64,000 nucleotides of DNA from Aeromonas bivalvium (GCF_000819765.1 NZ_CDBT01000054.1:148322-212321); one strand, 5' to 3'; shown: positions 1 to 10,122, counted from the first letter of the stretch. The notes: generated by a model from the letters alone, not told the origin. Made by a program: numbers and translations.

Positions 1-154
1 CTGGCCAACATCCCTGCGCCATCTGAAGGCTCTCAACCCTGGCGGGAGAGAGAAGCCGGAAAGGTAGTCCATTACGTAAAGTTGCCGCATTTTATCAGTT
101 AACAGGCGCATAACAACAGTCTTTGCTGTCAGATAGCAACTTTTTAACTCTGGT

Positions 155-168
155 TTGATATAGGTCAA
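155..168. promoter_or_regulatory. FNR/CRP-type palindromic site
   Basis: The sequence TTGATATAGGTCAA matches the FNR consensus TTGAT-N4-ATCAA with one mismatch in the right arm. It lies about 75 bp upstream of the first gene of the window and could also serve a gene beyond the left edge. Assignment to FNR rather than CRP rests on the TTGAT half-site. The rest of bases 1-241 shows no coding region I can support. Confidence 0.5.
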
Positions 169-241
169 ACCCTGACCTGGCAGCATAATAGTGGGGCTGC
201 ACCCGCTTTTCGCCACTTATTTATGTAATGAAATGTAACAT

Positions 242-661
242 ATGATTGACATGATTTTGTGGGAAAACTACAGAAATATCTGCTTTATCGCCCCGTTTTC
301 CGCGCCAACCTGGCCTGGTTACACCATTTTGACCGCCTGCAACCCCGCCAGCCTGGCGGTGGGGGAGAGGCGCAATGGGCGGCGCACCCGCGCTCTGCTG
401 CGCGCCGTCACCGGGTGGGAGCATCGTTTTCCGATCCAGGCCGGTGATCCCGAGATGCACTGGCAGGAGTGGTCGCTGGCCCTGGCATGCTCCGCCGAGG
501 AGGGACATGCCCTGGCGGCGCGTTTCGGTCAGAATGCCCTTTATCGGGTCGAGCAGGGCCAACTCTGGTTGCAACCCGTCTTGCTGGACGGGTCCGCCGT
601 CTGCCTGGGGGAGATAGGCTCATTCTGGCGCCAGAGTGCGATGACAGCGCCAGGGAGATGA
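242..661 (+). CDS. DUF3293 domain protein
   Basis: A 139-residue soluble protein of unknown function. It resembles the DUF3293 family through the pattern TACNP (residues 31-35) with a following Asn-Gly, a central HWQEWSL segment (about 72-78), and RFGQNALY (about 93-100) before a C-terminal strand region. No signal peptide or membrane segment is seen. The ATG at 242 lacks a strong ribosome site, and the ATG at 251 is equally possible. An FNR-like site lies upstream. It is followed at 129 bp by the RraA-like gene on the same strand. Family assignment is from pattern recall; the function is unknown. Confidence 0.7.
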   Translation: MIDMILWENYRNICFIAPFSAPTWPGYTILTACNPASLAVGERRNGRRTRALLRAVTGWEHRFPIQAGDPEMHWQEWSLALACSAEEGHALAARFGQNALYRVEQGQLWLQPVLLDGSAVCLGEIGSFWRQSAMTAPGR

Positions 662-789
662 ATGGCGGGGCTCTTCGCCAGCAGGAGATCGTCAGCAGGA
701 GTGTGCTGCGGGGGGACTCGTTCAGTCTTGTTCATCCCTGAGCTTGATGAAACAATGAGCAACACCATATCCAAGGAGAGGAGTGAATC

Positions 790-1269
790 ATGCTGGATCT
801 GCTGCCGGATCTTTGCGACGAGCATGGCGATGCCTTGCAAGTGGCAGAGCCCCTGTTTCAACACTTTGGCGCGAACGCCATCTTCTATGGTGAGGCGGTG
901 ACCCTCTCCTGTTTCGAGGACAACAGCCTGGTGCGGGATCTGGTGGCCCGGCCCGGCCATGGCCGCGTCATGGTCATCGATGGCGGTGGTTCGGTGCGGC
1001 GTGCCCTGCTAGGGGATCAGCTTGCCATCAAGGCGGTCGACTCCGGGTGGGCCGGGTTTATCATTCATGGCGCCGTGCGGGATGTGGCTACCCTCAACAC
1101 ACTGGCCCTCGGCGTCAAGGCGCTGGCGGCCTGTCCGGTCAAAACCGAGAAACGTGGCATGGGTACGGAAGGGGCTGTCCTGCATTTCGCCGGGGTCACC
1201 ATATCGCCTGGGGATTTCGTCTATGCGGATCTCAATGGCGTCGTGGTCAGTGCCAGTCGCCTCATCTGA
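790..1269 (+). CDS. RraA-like protein / HMG aldolase family
   Basis: A 159-residue member of the RraA/HMG-CHA aldolase family. The glycine-rich motif VIDGGGSVRRALLG sits at residues 62-75. Unlike the RNase E inhibitor RraA of E. coli, which has VRQV, this protein has VRDV (Arg97-Asp98), with an Asp at 76 exactly 22 residues earlier. That is the same spacing as the metal and substrate residues of class II 4-hydroxy-4-methyl-2-oxoglutarate aldolases. A lyase or oxaloacetate decarboxylase activity is therefore at least as likely as RNase E regulation. The start is set by AAGGAGAGG about 10 bases upstream. The next gene is convergent and ends 3 bp away. Confidence 0.8.
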   Translation: MLDLLPDLCDEHGDALQVAEPLFQHFGANAIFYGEAVTLSCFEDNSLVRDLVARPGHGRVMVIDGGGSVRRALLGDQLAIKAVDSGWAGFIIHGAVRDVATLNTLALGVKALAACPVKTEKRGMGTEGAVLHFAGVTISPGDFVYADLNGVVVSASRLI

Positions 1270-1272
1270 TCA

Positions 1273-1752
1273 TCAGAAATGAAACCCCATGCCGATGCTC
1301 AGCGACTGCTCGGCCGTGAGGGGGCTGATGCCATAGTTGGCGGTCAGCGCCAGGTAGGGGAGCTGCAGTCGGCTGTTGAGTTCGAGCTGGGTGGTGGCGC
1401 TGCCCAGCTCACGCTGGCTGAGCTGGCTGCCGACATGGAGTTGCGGGCTTAGCTGGTAACGTAATCCCGAGGCCAGGTTGAACCCGGCCTTGCGGGTATC
1501 GGTCGAGCCGGCCGGCCCTCCTTCCATGAAGAGAGTGACATCATCCATGATGTTGTACTGGTAACCCGTGTTGATAAGCCAGGTATCGAAGGGATCTGCT
1601 CTGCCATCTCCTCTGGGGTCTTGCAGTATTCCCGAATAGCTCCTCAGATAGACCTCCCCCTCACCGGGATCCTGGTCGAGCAGATCCCAGTCGGCGGCGA
1701 TGCAGTTGAGGCTACAAGCAGATAACAGCAGACAGATGAGTGAGTTAGCCAT
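1273..1752 (-). CDS. small outer-membrane beta-barrel protein, hypothetical
   Basis: A 159-residue protein with an N-terminal hydrophobic signal segment (about residues 1-19, ending near CIAA). The rest alternates polar and aromatic residues, as in a small beta-barrel, and the chain ends in a terminal Phe (GMGFHF), the usual outer-membrane insertion signal. The mature part has repeated amphipathic strands such as WLINTGYQY and LRYQLSPQLHVGSQL. I do not recognise a named family. It is convergent with the RraA-like gene. A small upstream reading frame on the same strand ends across its start codon, but I have no evidence that it is translated. Confidence 0.65.
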   Translation of the reverse strand: MANSLICLLLSACSLNCIAADWDLLDQDPGEGEVYLRSYSGILQDPRGDGRADPFDTWLINTGYQYNIMDDVTLFMEGGPAGSTDTRKAGFNLASGLRYQLSPQLHVGSQLSQRELGSATTQLELNSRLQLPYLALTANYGISPLTAEQSLSIGMGFHF

Positions 1753-1908
1753 TCATTCCCCCTCCATGGGTCCCGAACAGGATCACAAGCATGGCACATG
1801 CCAGCATGCTGTAAAGGGACTCATTCAAAATTGAAGGGGTTTGCTTTGCGCGTTCAGCATGGTAAACAGAGCCGTCCATTTTATTGCACACAACCGAGAG
1901 GGGATCCC

Positions 1909-2304
1909 ATGAACAAGAATCTGATGCTGCTGGCCGCCCTGGCCCTGGGAGGCTGCGCCATGACATCCGGCTCCAACACGGCACAACTGCAGGCACACCC
2001 CTGGCAGCTGCAAGGGGCCGATGGCGATGGTTTTACCCTGCAGGTCTCCGAAGGCAAGGTCGCCGGCAAGGGTGGGTGCAACCGCTACTTTGGCGGGATC
2101 ACCCAGCTCGATGAGCAGGCCCTGACCCTGACGGGCATGGGAGCAACCCGCATGATGTGTCCGGGGGATCTGATGGCAAGGGAGGGGGATTATTTCCAGA
2201 AGCTGAGCCAGGTTGCCAGCTACCAGGTCAGCGCCAATCAGCTGGTGCTCAAGGATGCGAGCCAGACGACCCTGCTCACCTTCGAGGCCAGACCGGCTCA
2301 GTGA
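1909..2304 (+). CDS. META-domain lipoprotein (HslJ-like)
   Basis: A 131-residue lipoprotein. The signal peptide ends in the lipobox LGGC, so Cys17 is lipidated. The mature region is a META domain: PWQLQGADGDGFTLQV, then GGCNRYFGG (about residues 61-69), then GATRMMCPG (about 82-90), the conserved core of the HslJ/META family. Such proteins are linked to heat-inducible novobiocin resistance in E. coli, but the biochemical role is not settled. The start at 1909 is preferred over an upstream in-frame ATG because it gives a clean signal peptide and has GAGAGGGG 3 to 4 bases before it. It stands alone between a divergent gene and convergent aceK. Confidence 0.85.
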   Translation: MNKNLMLLAALALGGCAMTSGSNTAQLQAHPWQLQGADGDGFTLQVSEGKVAGKGGCNRYFGGITQLDEQALTLTGMGATRMMCPGDLMAREGDYFQKLSQVASYQVSANQLVLKDASQTTLLTFEARPAQ

Positions 2305-2400
2305 CACGCCGTGGCGGGTCAGAGTCTGTCGCGTCCGCTACCTGGTCTGATGCTTTCATGACTCAGGGTTGACAGGGCTGGCTTTTGCCTGAGCAAAAGG

Positions 2401-2422
2401 GAGGGGCGCCGCGGCGCCCCTC
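2401..2422 (-). terminator. rho-independent terminator of aceK
   Basis: A 10-bp perfect stem, GAGGGGCGCC/GGCGCCCCTC, with a 2-base loop. On the minus strand it is followed by CCTTTTGC, and it sits 14 bp past the aceK stop. On the plus strand it is followed by TGCATTTT, so it may also end the META-lipoprotein transcript. Confidence 0.75.
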
Positions 2423-2435
2423 TGCATTTTCTGGC

Positions 2436-4208
2436 TCAGGGCTTGGCAGCCCCCGTTCTGGATGGCTCCGCCGCTGGCTCACCCTCTCCTTGCTGGTAGC
2501 GAAAGCGCTTCTTGCGCCGATAGGGGTAGACATCCTCGAAGGCCCCCCCCTGGATGTTGCGTTGCAGCCCTTGCCAGTAGCTGGCATCGAACAGCTCCTT
2601 GTGCAGTGCCATCATGATGCTTCTGACCTGGGGTTTTTGCAGCAGGAAGGTGGCGAACTCTTCGGGAAAGATGTCGTTGGGGGCCACCGAGTACCAGGGC
2701 TCGGCGCTGAGTTCGTCTTCCGGGTAGCGTGGCGGCGGGATCTGGCGAAAGTTGCACTCCGTCATGTAGCAGATCTCGTCGTAGTCGTAGAAGACTACAC
2801 GGCCGTGGCGGGTCACCCCGAAGTTCTTGAACAGCATGTCGCCGGGGAAGATGTTGGCCGCCGCCAGCTGGCGGATGGCGTTGCCGTACTCCTCAAGGGC
2901 CAGTCGGGTCTGCTGCTCGTCCGCCTGATCCAGATAGAGATTGAGGGGGATCATCTTGCGCTCCGTGTAGAGGTGCTTGATCACCAGCTTGTCGGCGGTG
3001 AGGGTCAGTGCTGAAGGTGCAACCCGTTGCAACTCGCCCAGCAGTTCGGGGGAAATCCTCTCCAGGGGAAACTCGAAGTTGGTGAACTCCTGGGTATCGG
3101 CCATGCGGCCGACCCTGTCGTGCTGTTTGACCAGCCCGTACTTCGCCTTGACCTGCTCGTGGCTCACATCCTTGGGGGGAGTAAACTCGTCCTTGATCAC
3201 CTTGAATACCACGTCGTAGGAGGGGAGGGTGAACACGCTCATCACCATCCCCTTGATGCCAGGCGCGATGACGAAGCTATCCCGGCTCATGGCCAGATGC
3301 TGGCGGTAATGGCGATAGAACTCCGTCTTGCCGTGCTTCTGGCAGCCGATGGCGTTGTAGAGTTCATAGTCCGGCTTGTGGGGCAGGATCTGGCGCAAGA
3401 AGGCGACGACCAGCGCTGGCTCAGGGGCATAGACCATGAAGTAGGCGCGGGCGAAGCCGAACACGATGGAAGCGAGCTCGGGCTCGAAGATGACGGTGTC
3501 CACATAGATGCTCTGCCCCGTGCTCAGCAGGGGCAGTATGAAGGGAAACACCCGATCCCCGGCCCTGACGAGCCCCACCAGATAGGCCCCCTTGTTGCGA
3601 TAGAACACCTCGCGCAGCAGCTCCAGGGTGAAGGGGCCCTCGCGCATCTGTGCCGGGCCATGGTCGTGGAGATGGCGACAGATGTCACCGAGGTCGCGCT
3701 CCTTGTCCTCAAAGGGCAGGGTGAAGGGGTAATCGGCAAACAGCTGACGCAGGGTCTGGGGCAGGTCTGCCTGGCTGCTGGGATAAATCCGCAGAAGGGC
3801 CGACAGATCCGGGTGCTCGCCGCGACTGCGAAACGGGTGTATGTAGAGATTTTCGTCGCGGATGTTGCGATGGCGGAAGATGCGCCGGTAGACGGAGTTG
3901 AAGAAGGACTCCGCCACCTCGAAGTTGGCGCAGCCCGGCAGCAGATCGCTGAAGGCCCCCTTCACCTGCTTGAGCAGGGCCTGGGTCGGCAACTGCTCTC
4001 CCATCATCTGTTTGATCTGCGCCGTGGTGGCGCCGACATGGTGATCATAGAGACGGATGCGCTCGCGCCCCGCTAGCTGGACGCCGAGCCAGTCCCCGTT
4101 CTCGAAGCGGCTCTTGCTGCCCTGGGTTATCTCGAGAAACCGGCTGTAAAATGATTCGAACCGCTGCAGTATGGTCTCCGCCACCGCCTGTCCCAATGTT
4201 GTTTCCAT
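2436..4208 (-). CDS. aceK: isocitrate dehydrogenase kinase/phosphatase
   Basis: A 590-residue bifunctional enzyme that phosphorylates and dephosphorylates isocitrate dehydrogenase, diverting carbon between the TCA cycle and the glyoxylate bypass. The length matches E. coli AceK (578). The start METTLGQ is preferred over upstream extensions because it is preceded by AAGGAAGG. Diagnostic stretches include [18 protein letters not shown] (ATP loop) with [10 protein letters not shown] just after, and [19 protein letters not shown] (catalytic and metal Asp residues). No aceB or aceA is adjacent, unlike the E. coli aceBAK operon. It is divergent from yjtD with a 156-bp shared promoter region. Confidence 0.97.
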   Translation of the reverse strand: METTLGQAVAETILQRFESFYSRFLEITQGSKSRFENGDWLGVQLAGRERIRLYDHHVGATTAQIKQMMGEQLPTQALLKQVKGAFSDLLPGCANFEVAESFFNSVYRRIFRHRNIRDENLYIHPFRSRGEHPDLSALLRIYPSSQADLPQTLRQLFADYPFTLPFEDKERDLGDICRHLHDHGPAQMREGPFTLELLREVFYRNKGAYLVGLVRAGDRVFPFILPLLSTGQSIYVDTVIFEPELASIVFGFARAYFMVYAPEPALVVAFLRQILPHKPDYELYNAIGCQKHGKTEFYRHYRQHLAMSRDSFVIAPGIKGMVMSVFTLPSYDVVFKVIKDEFTPPKDVSHEQVKAKYGLVKQHDRVGRMADTQEFTNFEFPLERISPELLGELQRVAPSALTLTADKLVIKHLYTERKMIPLNLYLDQADEQQTRLALEEYGNAIRQLAAANIFPGDMLFKNFGVTRHGRVVFYDYDEICYMTECNFRQIPPPRYPEDELSAEPWYSVAPNDIFPEEFATFLLQKPQVRSIMMALHKELFDASYWQGLQRNIQGGAFEDVYPYRRKKRFRYQQGEGEPAAEPSRTGAAKP

Positions 4209-4364
4209 TGCCACCTTCCTTGTGGTTGTTCGGCCCCATCTGCCCCTGATTTCACCGACGTTCACGGCCACTATGGCAACATTAAAACATCTGTTCAAGT
4301 GGCATTTTTCGGGGATAAGCGGTAGATTTCGCCCCTTTGCAGCCCTGCCCGCGAGGAAGTACCC

Positions 4365-5060
4365 ATGAAGCTCTATTTTGTCCTGATGGCGCCCGCCCGC
4401 CCACAGAATGTCGGGGCGGCCGCCCGCGCCATGAAGACCATGGGCTTTGACGCCATGCGGGTCGTGGCGAGCCGTGTCCATCAGGAGGAGGAGGCGAGCT
4501 GGGTCGCCCACGGCGCTCAGGAGATCCTGGCCAATGCCGAGGCGTTCGATACCTTGCCAGAGGCCCTGGCGGACATGGATCTGGTGATCGCCACCACGGC
4601 GCGCCAGCGTGGCCGCTACCAGCACTACCTCACTCCGGGGGAGGTGCGGGATCAGATCCGCGCCAAGCCCTCCCTTGAGAAGGTGGCCATCCTGTTTGGC
4701 TGCGAGGAGTCGGGCCTCTCCAACGAGCAGCTCGCCCAGGCCGACCTGCTCAGTTATCTGCCCCTCAAGGTGAGTTATCCCTCCTTGAACCTGGGACAGG
4801 CGATCATGCTGTATGCCTACGAACTGAGTCCCCTGCTCGACGAGCCCGAAGCGGTAGCAGAAAATATTGATAGCAGTGGTCAGGTTCGGGTGCTAAAGAG
4901 CAAAACAGCAGAAATACTTGGTGAACTCGGTGTCTCTCAGGATGAAAAGCTGCACCAATGGGTGATGGACCGGGTGCCTATGCTGCCGCAACGGGATTTG
5001 AATATGCTGCATCTGCTCTGCAAAGACCTCGTCCGCCGGTTTGAACGCAAGGAGTCGTGA
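4365..5060 (+). CDS. yjtD: TrmH/SpoU-family RNA 2'-O-methyltransferase YjtD (LasT)
   Basis: A 231-residue SPOUT methyltransferase. Motif 1 is [20 protein letters not shown] (residues 8-27), and the SAM-binding knot region is [15 protein letters not shown] followed by [17 protein letters not shown]. These features match E. coli YjtD/LasT better than TrmJ, including the WVAHGAQEI segment and the C-terminal [10 protein letters not shown] helix. The RNA target is not known from sequence. In E. coli yjtD also lies just upstream of thrLABC, so the order here is conserved. The start is an ATG about 7 bases after GAGGAAG. Confidence 0.9.
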   Translation: MKLYFVLMAPARPQNVGAAARAMKTMGFDAMRVVASRVHQEEEASWVAHGAQEILANAEAFDTLPEALADMDLVIATTARQRGRYQHYLTPGEVRDQIRAKPSLEKVAILFGCEESGLSNEQLAQADLLSYLPLKVSYPSLNLGQAIMLYAYELSPLLDEPEAVAENIDSSGQVRVLKSKTAEILGELGVSQDEKLHQWVMDRVPMLPQRDLNMLHLLCKDLVRRFERKES

Positions 5061-5068
5061 GGTTTAGG

Positions 5069-5098
5069 TTGACAGCTCAAGGCCCGGCGGGGTATTGC
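5069..5098 (+). promoter_or_regulatory. thr operon promoter
   Basis: A perfect -35 box TTGACA at 5069-5074 is followed after 18 bp by TATTGC at 5093-5098. It lies just after the yjtD stop and about 30 bp before the thrL leader start. Called by eye. Confidence 0.55.
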
Positions 5099-5129
5099 TA
5101 AAAGCCAGCTTCGTTCAAGAGTGTTCGTC

Positions 5130-5204
5130 ATGCCGCTATTCACCAACGTCATCACCACCACCATTATTACCGGTACCACCACAGGTGGGACTGGGGCCGG
5201 TTGA
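5130..5204 (+). CDS. thrL: thr operon leader peptide
   Basis: A 24-residue leader peptide, [20 protein letters not shown] followed by TGAG. It contains 9 Thr and 3 Ile codons. Charged Thr- and Ile-tRNA levels control ribosome stalling here and thus termination at the downstream attenuator. The reading frame is too short for ordinary gene finders. It lies between the thr promoter and the terminator hairpin at 5233, as in E. coli thrL. Confidence 0.93.
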   Translation: MPLFTNVITTTIITGTTTGGTGAG

Positions 5205-5232
5205 TGCGCTGACGAACAAGCACAGAAATCAG

Positions 5233-5270
5233 AAAAAGGCCCGTACCCACCCAGTACGGGCCTTTTTGTT
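5233..5270 (+). terminator. thr attenuator (rho-independent terminator)
   Basis: A 14-bp perfect stem, AAAAAGGCCCGTAC (5233-5246) with GTACGGGCCTTTTT (5254-5267) and a 7-base loop, ends in a U-tract. It lies 29 bp after the thrL stop and 26 bp before thrA, the expected position for transcription attenuation in response to Thr and Ile supply. Confidence 0.93.
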
Positions 5271-5295
5271 GCGCAATTTACAGGGAGAGAAAGCA

Positions 5296-7755
5296 ATGAG
5301 AGTGTTGAAGTTTGGCGGGTCGTCACTGGCCGACGCAGAGCGTTTCTTGCGGGTAGCCGATATCGCGGTCAATACCCATGGTCAGTCCCAGGTGGCCCTG
5401 GTGCTGTCGGCTCCGGCCAAGGTGACCAATCACCTGGTGGCCCTGGTGGAGCAGACCAGCCGCGGCATGGATGCCAGCAATACCCTGTTCGAGATCAACG
5501 GCATCTTCTCCCGCCTGCTGGCCGGCTTGAAGGCGGCCTGGCCGGCGCTGGATGACAAGGCGCTGCAGGCTCGCCTCACCGCCGAACTGGATCGGGTGGA
5601 GCGACTGATGCAGGGCATCCGTTTGCTGGGCCAGTGTCCGGACAATGTCCAGGCCCACATCCTGAGCCGTGGCGAGAACCTCTCCATCGCCTTCATGCAC
5701 GAGCTGCTGCGGGTGCGCGATCTCGAGCTGGATCTCATCGTGCCGGAGCAGCTGCTGGTGACCGACGGCGGCTACCTGGAAGCCCATGTTGACATCGAGG
5801 CCTCCCGGGTGCGTTTCGCCGCCAAGGGATTGCGTACCGACTGTCTCTACCTGATGCCGGGCTTCACCGGCGGCAGCGACAAGGGCGAAACCGTGCTGCT
5901 GGGCCGTAACGGCTCCGATTACTCCGCCGCCGTGCTGGCTGCCTGCGTGGATGCCGAATGCTGCGAGATCTGGACCGACGTGGAAGGTTGCTACAACTGC
6001 GACCCGCGCCTGGTGCCGGATGCCTACCTGCTCAAAACCCTCTCCTATAAAGAGGCGATGGAGCTCTCCTATTTCGGTGCCAAGGTGCTGCACCCGAAAA
6101 CCATCGCCCCCGTGGCCCAGTTCCACATCCCCTGTCTCATCAAGAACAGCTTCAATCCCCAGGGGCCGGGCACCCTCATCGGCGCCGAGCAGGGGGATGA
6201 TGATCTGAAGGTGAAGGCCATCTCGGACTTGTCCGGCATGTGCATGGTCAACGTCTCCGGCCCCGGCATGAAGGGCATGGTCGGCATGGCGGGTCGCATC
6301 TTCTCCGCCGTCTCCCGCGCCGGGGTCAGTATCGTCCTCATCACCCAGTCATCTTCCGAGTACAGCGTCAGCTTCTGTATCCACAGCTATGACTGCGACA
6401 AGACCCGCAAGGTGCTGGAGCGCGAGTTCGAACTGGAATTCAAGAACCAGCTGCTGGACCCGCTCGAGATCATGCAGGATCTCGCCATCATCTCCCTCAT
6501 CGGCGATGGCATGCGCACGGCCAAGGGGATGGCCGCCCGCTTCTTTACCTCTCTGGCTCAGGCATCCATCAACATAGTCGCCATCGCCCAGGGCTCGAGC
6601 GAGCGATCCATCTCCGCGGTCGTGCGCTCTGGCAAGGTGGCTGAGGCCATCAAGGCGTGCCATCAGAACTTCTTCGGCAGCCAGCAGTTCATCGATCTCT
6701 TCGTGGTCGGGGTGGGCGGTGTCGGTGCGGCCCTGGTGGATCAGATCGCCCGCCAGCAACCGGTACTGGCGGAGCAGGGCACCGGCCTGCGGGTGGTCGG
6801 CATCGCCAACAGCCGCCAGATGGTTGCCAACAAGGATGGCCTGAGCCTCGCCAACTGGCGTGAACAACTGGTGGAAGCGCAAGGCAGCTTCAGCCTGGAG
6901 GCGGTCAAAAAGCTGGTGGAAGAGAGTCACCTCATCAACCCGGTGATCGTCGATTGCACCTCGAGCGAGGCGGTCGCCGTCCAGTATGCGGACTTCCTGG
7001 CGGCCGGCTTCCACGTGGTCACCCCGAACAAGAAGGCCAATACCGGGTCGCTCGATTACTACAAGGCGCTGCGCCGCACCGCCCGTCAGACCCGCCGCAA
7101 GTTCCTGTACGAGACCAACGTGGGCGCGGGCCTGCCGGTCATCGAGAACCTGCAGAATCTCATCAAGGCCGGTGACAAGCTGCGGGCTTTCGACGGCGTC
7201 CTGTCCGGGTCCCTCTCCTTTATCTTCGGCAAGCTGGACGAGGGCATGTCGTTTAGCGAGGCTACCGGCATTGCCCGCGGCAACGGCTTCACCGAGCCGG
7301 ATCCCCGCGACGATCTCAACGGCATGGACGTGGCCCGCAAGCTGCTCATCCTGGCCCGGGAGGCCGGCATGGCGTTGGAGCTCTCCGACGTGGAGGTGGA
7401 GCAGGCGCTGCCGCCGGGCTTTGATGTCAGTGGCGACGTGGATGCCTTCATGGCCCGCCTGCCCGAGGCCGATGGCTGGTTCCGCGATCAGTTTGCGGCG
7501 GCCCAGCGTGAGGGCAAGGTGCTGCGCTACGTCGGCTCCATCGAGGGGGGCAAGTGCAAGGTCGCCATCAAGGCGGTCGGCGCCGACGAGCCCCTGTTCA
7601 AGGTCAAAGACGGGGAGAACGCGCTCGCCTTCTTCTCCACCTATTACCAGCCCATTCCGCTGGTGCTGCGCGGCTATGGCGCAGGAACCGAAGTGACTGC
7701 CGCCGGCGTTTTCGCCGACGTGCTGCGCACCCAGAACTGGAAGCAGGAGCTGTAA
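5296..7755 (+). CDS. thrA: bifunctional aspartokinase I / homoserine dehydrogenase I
   Basis: An 819-residue enzyme (E. coli 820) catalysing the first and third steps of threonine biosynthesis. The N-terminal aspartokinase begins with the KFGGSS motif (residues 5-10). Two ACT regulatory units occupy about residues 310-460. The homoserine dehydrogenase half starts with the NAD(P)-binding loop [11 protein letters not shown] near residue 470 and contains TPNKKANTG and the [17 protein letters not shown] catalytic segment. The start at 5296 has GGAGAGAAAG upstream and removes a non-homologous extension through the leader region. It is the first structural gene after the attenuator, and thrB follows 1 bp later. 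Confidence 0.98.
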   Translation: MRVLKFGGSSLADAERFLRVADIAVNTHGQSQVALVLSAPAKVTNHLVALVEQTSRGMDASNTLFEINGIFSRLLAGLKAAWPALDDKALQARLTAELDRVERLMQGIRLLGQCPDNVQAHILSRGENLSIAFMHELLRVRDLELDLIVPEQLLVTDGGYLEAHVDIEASRVRFAAKGLRTDCLYLMPGFTGGSDKGETVLLGRNGSDYSAAVLAACVDAECCEIWTDVEGCYNCDPRLVPDAYLLKTLSYKEAMELSYFGAKVLHPKTIAPVAQFHIPCLIKNSFNPQGPGTLIGAEQGDDDLKVKAISDLSGMCMVNVSGPGMKGMVGMAGRIFSAVSRAGVSIVLITQSSSEYSVSFCIHSYDCDKTRKVLEREFELEFKNQLLDPLEIMQDLAIISLIGDGMRTAKGMAARFFTSLAQASINIVAIAQGSSERSISAVVRSGKVAEAIKACHQNFFGSQQFIDLFVVGVGGVGAALVDQIARQQPVLAEQGTGLRVVGIANSRQMVANKDGLSLANWREQLVEAQGSFSLEAVKKLVEESHLINPVIVDCTSSEAVAVQYADFLAAGFHVVTPNKKANTGSLDYYKALRRTARQTRRKFLYETNVGAGLPVIENLQNLIKAGDKLRAFDGVLSGSLSFIFGKLDEGMSFSEATGIARGNGFTEPDPRDDLNGMDVARKLLILAREAGMALELSDVEVEQALPPGFDVSGDVDAFMARLPEADGWFRDQFAAAQREGKVLRYVGSIEGGKCKVAIKAVGADEPLFKVKDGENALAFFSTYYQPIPLVLRGYGAGTEVTAAGVFADVLRTQNWKQEL

Positions 7756-7756
7756 C

Positions 7757-8764
7757 ATGAGTTCAGCGATGAACCCCGATTTTGAACAAGATGCCATGGT
7801 GCAGGGCGGCAGCGTGGTCGCCTATGCCCCGGCCTCCAGCGCCAACCTGAGTGTGGGCTTCGATGTACTGGGGGCGGCGCTCGCCCCCGTGGATGGCTCC
7901 CTGCTTGGGGATCGCGTCCAGGTAAAGGCGGCCGATGTGGCGTTTGCCCTCTCCTGTGTGGGCCGCTATGCCCACAAGCTGCCGGACGATCCGAAGAAGA
8001 ACATCCTTTATGACTGCTGGCTCGTCTACGGCGAGGCGCTGGAGAAGCGCGGCCTGACACTCAAGCCGCTGGAGATGGTGCTTGAGAAGAACCTGCCGGT
8101 GGGCTCGGGCCTCGGCTCCAGTGCCTGCAGCGTGGTGGCGGCACTCGAAGGCCTCAACGCCTTCCACGGCGCTCCTCTCAATGAACACGACCTGCTGCTC
8201 TTGATGGGGGAGATGGAAGGCAAGATCTCCGGCTCCGTCCATTACGACAACGTGGCCCCCTGTTATCTGGGGGGCATGCAGCTGGTGCTGGAAGAGGGGG
8301 GCGTCATCAGCCAGGGCATACCTGTGTTCGAGCAGTGGTACTGGGTGGTCTGCTACCCGGGCACTGTGGTTTCCACCGCCGCCGCCCGCGCCATCCTGCC
8401 GGCCCAGTATCGCCGCCAGGACTGCCTCACCTATGGTCGCCGTCTGGCTGCGTTTGTGCACGCCAGTTACACGGGTCAGGAGGGATTGGCCGCCAGCGTG
8501 CTGAAAGACGTGATCGCCGAGCCTTACCGTGCGGCCCTGATTGAAGGCTTCAACGAGGTGCGGGCCCAGGGGGCCCAGAACGGGGCGCTCGCCACCGGCA
8601 TCTCGGGGTCCGGTCCCACCGTGTTCGTGGTGATGAAGGATCTGGCCCAGGCCGAGCGGATGAAAGAGTGGATGGAGGCGCACTTAGTGCGCAATGAAGA
8701 TGGATTTGCCCGGGTCTGCAAACTGGACATGGCCGGGGCACGGGTAACAGGAAGCGAGCTATGA
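7757..8764 (+). CDS. thrB: homoserine kinase
   Basis: A 335-residue GHMP kinase making O-phosphohomoserine. The motifs are [20 protein letters not shown] near the N-terminus, the ATP loop [14 protein letters not shown] (about residues 113-126), and [11 protein letters not shown] near the C-terminus. It carries about 20 residues before the usual start of the family (E. coli, 310 residues). Internal ATG codons just before VQGGSVV could be the true start, but only the one at 7757 follows an AGGAG sequence, inside the end of thrA. It overlaps thrC by 4 bp (ATGA), indicating translational coupling. Confidence 0.96.
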   Translation: MSSAMNPDFEQDAMVQGGSVVAYAPASSANLSVGFDVLGAALAPVDGSLLGDRVQVKAADVAFALSCVGRYAHKLPDDPKKNILYDCWLVYGEALEKRGLTLKPLEMVLEKNLPVGSGLGSSACSVVAALEGLNAFHGAPLNEHDLLLLMGEMEGKISGSVHYDNVAPCYLGGMQLVLEEGGVISQGIPVFEQWYWVVCYPGTVVSTAAARAILPAQYRRQDCLTYGRRLAAFVHASYTGQEGLAASVLKDVIAEPYRAALIEGFNEVRAQGAQNGALATGISGSGPTVFVVMKDLAQAERMKEWMEAHLVRNEDGFARVCKLDMAGARVTGSEL

Positions 8765-10035
8765 ATCTTTACAACATCAAGGACAAGAGTGAACAGGTGA
8801 GCTTCGCCCAGGCGGTGCGTCAGGGTCTGGGCCGCGAGCAGGGGCTCTTCTTCCCCGAGCAGCTCGAGCCGCTGGCCGACGTGGATGCCCTGCTGGCGCT
8901 GCCGCTGGCCGAGCGCTCGGCGCGCATCCTGAGCCACCTGCTGGGTGACGAAGTTCCCAAGCCTAAGGTGAGCGAGCTTATCGACGCCGCCTTCACCTTC
9001 CCGGCGCCCCTGGTCAAATTGAAAGACGGCACCTATGCCCTCGAGCTGTTCCACGGCCCGACCCTGGCGTTCAAGGACTTCGGCGGCCGCTTCATGGCCC
9101 AGTGCCTCGCCGCGTTCAGGACCAACGACAAGATCACCATACTCACCGCCACCTCCGGCGACACCGGCGCCGCCGTGGCCCACGCCTTCTACGGCCTGGA
9201 GGGGATTGAAGTGGTGATCCTCTATCCCAAGGGCAAGATAAGCCCGTTGCAGGAGGCGCTGTTCTGCACCCTGGGTGGCAACATCCGCACCATCGCCATC
9301 GACGGCGACTTCGATGCCTGCCAGGCGCTGGTCAAAGATGCCTTTGACGACGAGGCGCTGAAGAAGGCGATTGGCCTTAACTCCGCCAACTCCATCAATA
9401 TCAGCCGCCTGCTGGCCCAGGTCTGCTACTACTTCGAGGCCGTGGCCCAGTTGCCGAAAGCCGATCGTGCCAAGGCGGTCATCAGCGTGCCGTCCGGCAA
9501 CTTCGGCAACCTCACTGCGGGCCTTATTGCCAAGGCGCTGGGTCTGCCGGTGAAGCGCTTTATCGCCGCCACCAACGCCAACGATACCGTGCCGCGCTAC
9601 CTGAAAACCGGCCAGTGGGAGCCGCACCAGACGGTGGCAACGCTGTCGAATGCCATGGACGTGAGCCGCCCCAACAACTGGCCGCGGGTAGAGGAGCTGT
9701 GCCGTCGCAACGGTTGGGCGCTGGAGACCCTGGGGTCCGGCATGCGTGACGATGCCCAGACTCGCGATGCGCTCAAACGCCTGCATCAGCAGGATTACCT
9801 GTGCGAGCCCCACGGCGCCATCGCCTGGGATCTGCTGAACGAGCAGCTGGCAGAAGATGAAGTAGGGGTGTTTCTCTGCACCGCCCATCCTGCCAAGTTC
9901 AAGGAGTCGGTGGACGAGATCCTGAGTCTGGATGTGCCGCTGCCCGGCCCGCTCGCCAAGCACGCCGCGCTGCTGCTGCTCTCCCACAACCTGCCCGCAG
10001 ACTTTGGCCGCCTCAAGGCCTTCCTGCTCGGTTAA
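8761..10035 (+). CDS. thrC: threonine synthase
   Basis: A 424-residue PLP enzyme (E. coli 428) converting O-phosphohomoserine to threonine, the last step of the pathway. The PLP lysine is Lys105 in [11 protein letters not shown]. The substrate and phosphate loops [15 protein letters not shown] and [14 protein letters not shown] are intact. Last gene of thrLABC; it overlaps thrB by the ATGA motif and is followed 20 bp later by a strong terminator. Confidence 0.98.
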   Translation: MNLYNIKDKSEQVSFAQAVRQGLGREQGLFFPEQLEPLADVDALLALPLAERSARILSHLLGDEVPKPKVSELIDAAFTFPAPLVKLKDGTYALELFHGPTLAFKDFGGRFMAQCLAAFRTNDKITILTATSGDTGAAVAHAFYGLEGIEVVILYPKGKISPLQEALFCTLGGNIRTIAIDGDFDACQALVKDAFDDEALKKAIGLNSANSINISRLLAQVCYYFEAVAQLPKADRAKAVISVPSGNFGNLTAGLIAKALGLPVKRFIAATNANDTVPRYLKTGQWEPHQTVATLSNAMDVSRPNNWPRVEELCRRNGWALETLGSGMRDDAQTRDALKRLHQQDYLCEPHGAIAWDLLNEQLAEDEVGVFLCTAHPAKFKESVDEILSLDVPLPGPLAKHAALLLLSHNLPADFGRLKAFLLG

Positions 10036-10055
10036 GCCGCCATGAGACGCTGACG

Positions 10056-10090
10056 ATCCCCCGCTTTTATATTGAAAGCGGGGGATTTTT
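10056..10090 (+). terminator. thr operon terminator
   Basis: A 12-bp perfect stem, ATCCCCCGCTTT (10056-10067) with AAAGCGGGGGAT (10075-10086), is followed by TTTTT. It lies 20 bp after the thrC stop. Confidence 0.92.
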
Positions 10091-10122
10091 ATGTCCGGCA
10101 TAAGGCGGGAAACCCGCTCTGG

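Noticed and set aside
1745..1996. Minus-strand reading frame ending across the start of the small barrel gene
   Set aside because: Its first half is the complement of the META lipoprotein gene, and the last 30 codons have no ribosome site or recognisable domain.
2436..4625. Longer aceK start upstream of METTLGQ
   Set aside because: The extra sequence overlaps the divergent yjtD gene and has no similarity to AceK; the internal ATG has a strong AAGGAAGG.
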